From NCBI GenBank assembly GCA_002395085.1, contig DGVV01000081.1, positions 32,694 to 96,693 of the forward strand: a stretch of DNA of 64,000 bases. Direction: 5' to 3'. Made by a program: the position numbers and the translations under genes. Positions 61,876-64,000 of this stretch are shown one piece after another; position 1 is the first letter of the stretch, and every line of letters starts with the position of its first letter. The DNA comes from Ruminococcus sp. UBA4275 (GTDB lineage: Bacteria; Bacillota; Clostridia; Oscillospirales; Ruminococcaceae). The notes under the pieces are model-generated. The model saw nothing but the letters and a program-made list of their open reading frames with translations. It was not told the origin of the DNA and made no database searches.

Positions 61876-61972
61876 AAACCGCCTTCTTCTTCGGCAGCAT
61901 TACAGCCAAGCTGTCGCAAGCAGATTTGATTTCTTCTGATGCCGTTTCCATCCGAAACAACAAAATAAGCAA

Positions 61973-62009
61973 ATGCCCCTGCGCGTATTTTTCAACGCAC
62001 AGGGGCATC
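61973..62009. terminator. terminator after the ABC operon
   Basis: Stem ATGCCCCTGCGCG / CGCACAGGGGCAT with an AT-rich loop, between the importer operon and the convergent minus-strand genes. The remaining bases from 61876 to 62103 hold nothing I can identify. Confidence 0.6.
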
Positions 62010-62103
62010 TCATACCCTTGCAACGTGTTTATGCAGGAATGACGCTGCTTTTTGGCGGCATCAGAGAGAAACAGCTTGATGTGGCGGGGTGTGCGTATCA
62101 GGG

Positions 62104-62253
62104 TTACGGCTTTGCGGCGGAAACTACGGCGGTCAACTGCTGCCTTGTCGCTGTCAGCAACGCCGGGGCAGAAGCAGATTCTCCGCTGCCGCAAGCGGTC
62201 ATGATAAGAGCCATGAACAGTGCTGAAACAATCGCAGCTATTTCACACTTCAT
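62104..62253 (-). pseudogene. remnant of a small lipoprotein gene
   Basis: An ATG at 62253 gives 49 residues: a lipoprotein signal (LFMALIMTACGSGESASAP) and then a run without sense ending at TAA. A different frame continues as SDKAAVDRRSFRRKAVTL, suggesting a frameshift soon after the lipobox. It is probably the N-terminal stub of a decayed lipoprotein gene. Confidence 0.5.
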
Positions 62254-62265
62254 ATATTTCTCTGC

Positions 62266-62829
62266 TCAGTCTTTCATCTGATCAGGGTCAAGCATCTTGA
62301 TGACCTTTGCTGGGACACCGCCGACTACCGCATAGTCCGGAACATCCTTTGTGACAACTGCACCTGCCGCAACAACAGCATATTTTCCGATCGTCACACC
62401 CGGACAGATCGTGCAGCCCATACCGAGCCACGCATTTTTCTTCACGAGAACCTTGCCGTAGGTGTAGGTGGTGTGGCGGTCATACATATCGTGATTGATT
62501 GTTGCGATACGAAGCCCCGGTGCAGCCATCACGCCGTCCTCAAACTCAATACCGCCTGATGCTGAAAGGATAGCCGAATGATTGATAAACACGCCCTTGC
62601 CGAATGACACACGGTTGCCGAAATCACAGGTAAACGGCGTGAGGATCCGTACATCATCGAGCTTGCGTCCGAAAAGCTCCTACACATCAGGAAGAACGGC
62701 ATTCGCCTTTGCACAAAGCGTTCTTGCCCGCATCATTTCATCAACCGCTTCTTTGAAGTAAGGCTCGGTCACTTTTGTCGGACCGCCCTGATCCATCAGT
62801 TCGTATACATAACCCTTCCCGTATTCCAT
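62266..62829 (-). pseudogene. maltose/galactoside O-acetyltransferase gene with in-frame TAG
   Basis: One frame from ATG at 62829, after CAGGAGG, to the stop at 62266 would give 187 residues, the usual length of this hexapeptide-repeat family. TAG at 62682-62680 (codon 50) is the only interruption. Before it lies an N-terminal helical domain (EPYFKEAVDEMMRARTLC). After it come NRVSFGKGVFINHSAIL, the catalytic His in RIATINHDMYD, and the left-handed helix ending WLGMGCTICPGVTIG and VVGGVPAKVI. The catalytic half is fully conserved, so the stop is recent, or a downstream start rescues it. Confidence 0.75.
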
Positions 62830-62857
62830 GTCATATCCTCCTGATTCGTTTTGATCC

Positions 62858-63733
62858 TCAGAACTGCTTTTTCAGAATTTCAATAAATTCATTCGTATGT
62901 TTCTTCGGGTTGTCAGCTTTCATAAATGCACAGTACCGCCTGATGATCGGCTTACCGTTTCGCAGAAGCCGCATGGCTTTTGTAGTGGTCTGCACAGCAT
63001 CACCGCTGCCCTCAATGGGCATGAAGCCCTTGCCCTGAATGACCTGCATCAAGGCATCGTCGATGTATTCCGTGAAATATATCTCGCTCATAAAGCCGAG
63101 ATCGTTTACATAAAAACTGCGCTCTGTTTCCTGCTGGTCGGGCGAGGAAAGAAGGATCAGCGGCGTGTTTTTGAGGTCGGATATTTCCGCCTCATCAAGC
63201 TGTGCAAGCGGCGAATTTGCCGATATTTCAGCATAATACTCCCGAATATCCAGCACAATATTGATATACTCGTCTGAGAATGCCCTGCGCTGATCGTTGA
63301 GAACAATATCAAGTTCATTGTTTCGCAGGAGCGCATAGAGCGCATCGTGATTGCCGTGCGTGACCTCCACCGTCACATCGGGATACTGCACCGTAAATTC
63401 GGAAACCGCAGAGTTGAATTCCTTGCCGCTGTAGCCTTTGAGCAATCCGACTTTCAGCAATTCGCCGTTATTGCCCGAAACCATTTGCAGCTCACGGATA
63501 ATGTTATCGTAATCTGCCACAAGCACAAGGCTTTTCTTGTAGAAATATTCGCCTGCCTGCGTAAGCGTGAAGCTGCGCTTTCTGCGCTCTAAAAGCGTGA
63601 CGCCAAGTTCTTCCTCCAGCGCCCTGATCTGCTGAGAAATAGCCGACTGCGAGATAAAATGCTCCTCGGCTGCGGCGGTAAAGCTGCCTAAGCGTACCAC
63701 CGATTGAAAATAGCGTATCTGTTTCAGCATCAT
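62858..63733 (-). CDS. LysR-family transcriptional regulator
   Basis: 291 residues. N-terminal winged helix (residues 1-60: IRYFQSVVRLGSFTAAAEEH, FISQSAISQQIRALEEELGV), followed by the periplasmic-binding-like sensor domain. It probably controls the neighbouring NTF2-like and acetyltransferase genes, which lie on the same strand seven bases upstream and 28 bases downstream of it. Confidence 0.92.
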   Translation of the reverse strand: MMLKQIRYFQSVVRLGSFTAAAEEHFISQSAISQQIRALEEELGVTLLERRKRSFTLTQAGEYFYKKSLVLVADYDNIIRELQMVSGNNGELLKVGLLKGYSGKEFNSAVSEFTVQYPDVTVEVTHGNHDALYALLRNNELDIVLNDQRRAFSDEYINIVLDIREYYAEISANSPLAQLDEAEISDLKNTPLILLSSPDQQETERSFYVNDLGFMSEIYFTEYIDDALMQVIQGKGFMPIEGSGDAVQTTTKAMRLLRNGKPIIRRYCAFMKADNPKKHTNEFIEILKKQF

Positions 63734-63739
63734 CTCACC

Positions 63740-64000
63740 TCAATAGGTCGAGGCGCTTGCAAGCACAAAACGCCATTCACCTTTTGTTTTCACAAGCTGA
63801 AAACGAAGCTGTAACCGCCATGTATGCTTTCCGCCGCCAAAAACCGCCGCAGTCACACGGCTTTTTCCGATCAGCAAAGCGGTATCGCCCTTGACTTCCA
63901 CCTGCATATCCTCATGACTTGCAGCGTAATAATTCAGCGTGCCGTCCATGATCGAACTGATATAGACCGATTTCGTCTGCCGCATACCCGTCATGTGAAC
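63740..64000 (-). CDS. NTF2-like (SnoaL/DUF4440) protein, N-terminus outside window
   Basis: The C-terminal 87 residues of a small cone-fold protein, including HMTGMRQTKSVYISSIMDG, LNYYAASHEDMQVEV and TAAVFGGGKHTWRLQLRF. The frame stays open to the right edge, so the methionine near 63994 is probably internal. Members serve as small isomerase- or binding-type proteins; no function can be assigned. LysR starts seven bases after its stop. Confidence 0.75.
   Translation of the reverse strand, partial: VHMTGMRQTKSVYISSIMDGTLNYYAASHEDMQVEVKGDTALLIGKSRVTAAVFGGGKHTWRLQLRFQLVKTKGEWRFVLASASTY

Noticed and set aside
61796..62194. 132-codon minus-strand frame between the ABC operon and the lipoprotein remnant
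   Set aside because: It crosses a hairpin terminator and the ATPase 3' end and has no ribosome site; its first part is better read as a frameshifted tail of the lipoprotein remnant.

Overview
The window looks like chromosome from an anaerobic Clostridia-class Firmicute, most likely a Ruminococcus-like member of the Oscillospiraceae. This is inferred from dockerin- and cohesin-bearing secreted proteins, a SigK-type sigma factor, ECF riboflavin uptake under an FMN riboswitch, strong AGGAGG ribosome sites, TTGACA/TATAAT promoters and the anaerobic (cobalt-early) cobalamin route. No tRNA, rRNA, CRISPR array, prophage or insertion sequence was seen.

Layout. 1-3.7 kb (minus): clpB running off the left edge, a small DUF6483-like gene, a two-helix membrane protein and a ribbon-helix-helix protein. 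3.7-10.3 kb: a zinc-ribbon gene broken by an amber codon, an AlaX-type editing protein, a small structured RNA with its own promoter and terminator, a CorA-like transporter, a transglutaminase-like exoprotein, efp with an acidic zinc-ribbon gene, an FMN riboswitch with ribU, and sigK. 10.4-18.4 kb (minus): two cellulosome-type secreted proteins, a GH43 glycosidase with ybaK, and a GH25 lysozyme. 18.6-24.1 kb: a five-gene operon prfA-tsaC-DUF4253-(coaE fused in frame to an M18 aminopeptidase)-ogt. 24.2-27.3 kb: a TetR gene with two perfect operators and the oxidoreductases it probably controls. 27.5-40.9 kb: MATE pump, acyP, thiD-HAD, a CotH-dockerin protein, a chimeric gene remnant, DUF1848 with a zinc macrodomain gene, a second macrodomain gene, a truncated hydrolase, nitroreductase, flavodoxin-like oxidoreductase and an NrnA-type phosphoesterase.

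41.2-56.0 kb holds 17 consecutive cobalamin genes, cobO to cbiC, in which every gene overlaps the next. Together they cover most corrin ring steps, amidation, adenosylation, the aminopropanol arm and nucleotide-loop assembly; cbiL and the siroheme-forming steps are not here. The leader of this operon is too short for a riboswitch.

56.1-61.9 kb is a separate unit under a cobalamin riboswitch: a lipoprotein form of the cobaltochelatase CbiK, an accessory lipoprotein with two related domains, and a FecB/FecC/FecD-type ABC importer whose ATPase has an extra C-terminal domain. It looks like an extracytoplasmic tetrapyrrole or corrinoid handling and uptake system, and is the most interesting part of the window. 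62-64 kb (minus) holds a decayed lipoprotein gene, an acetyltransferase gene with an amber stop, a LysR regulator and an NTF2-like gene running off the right edge.
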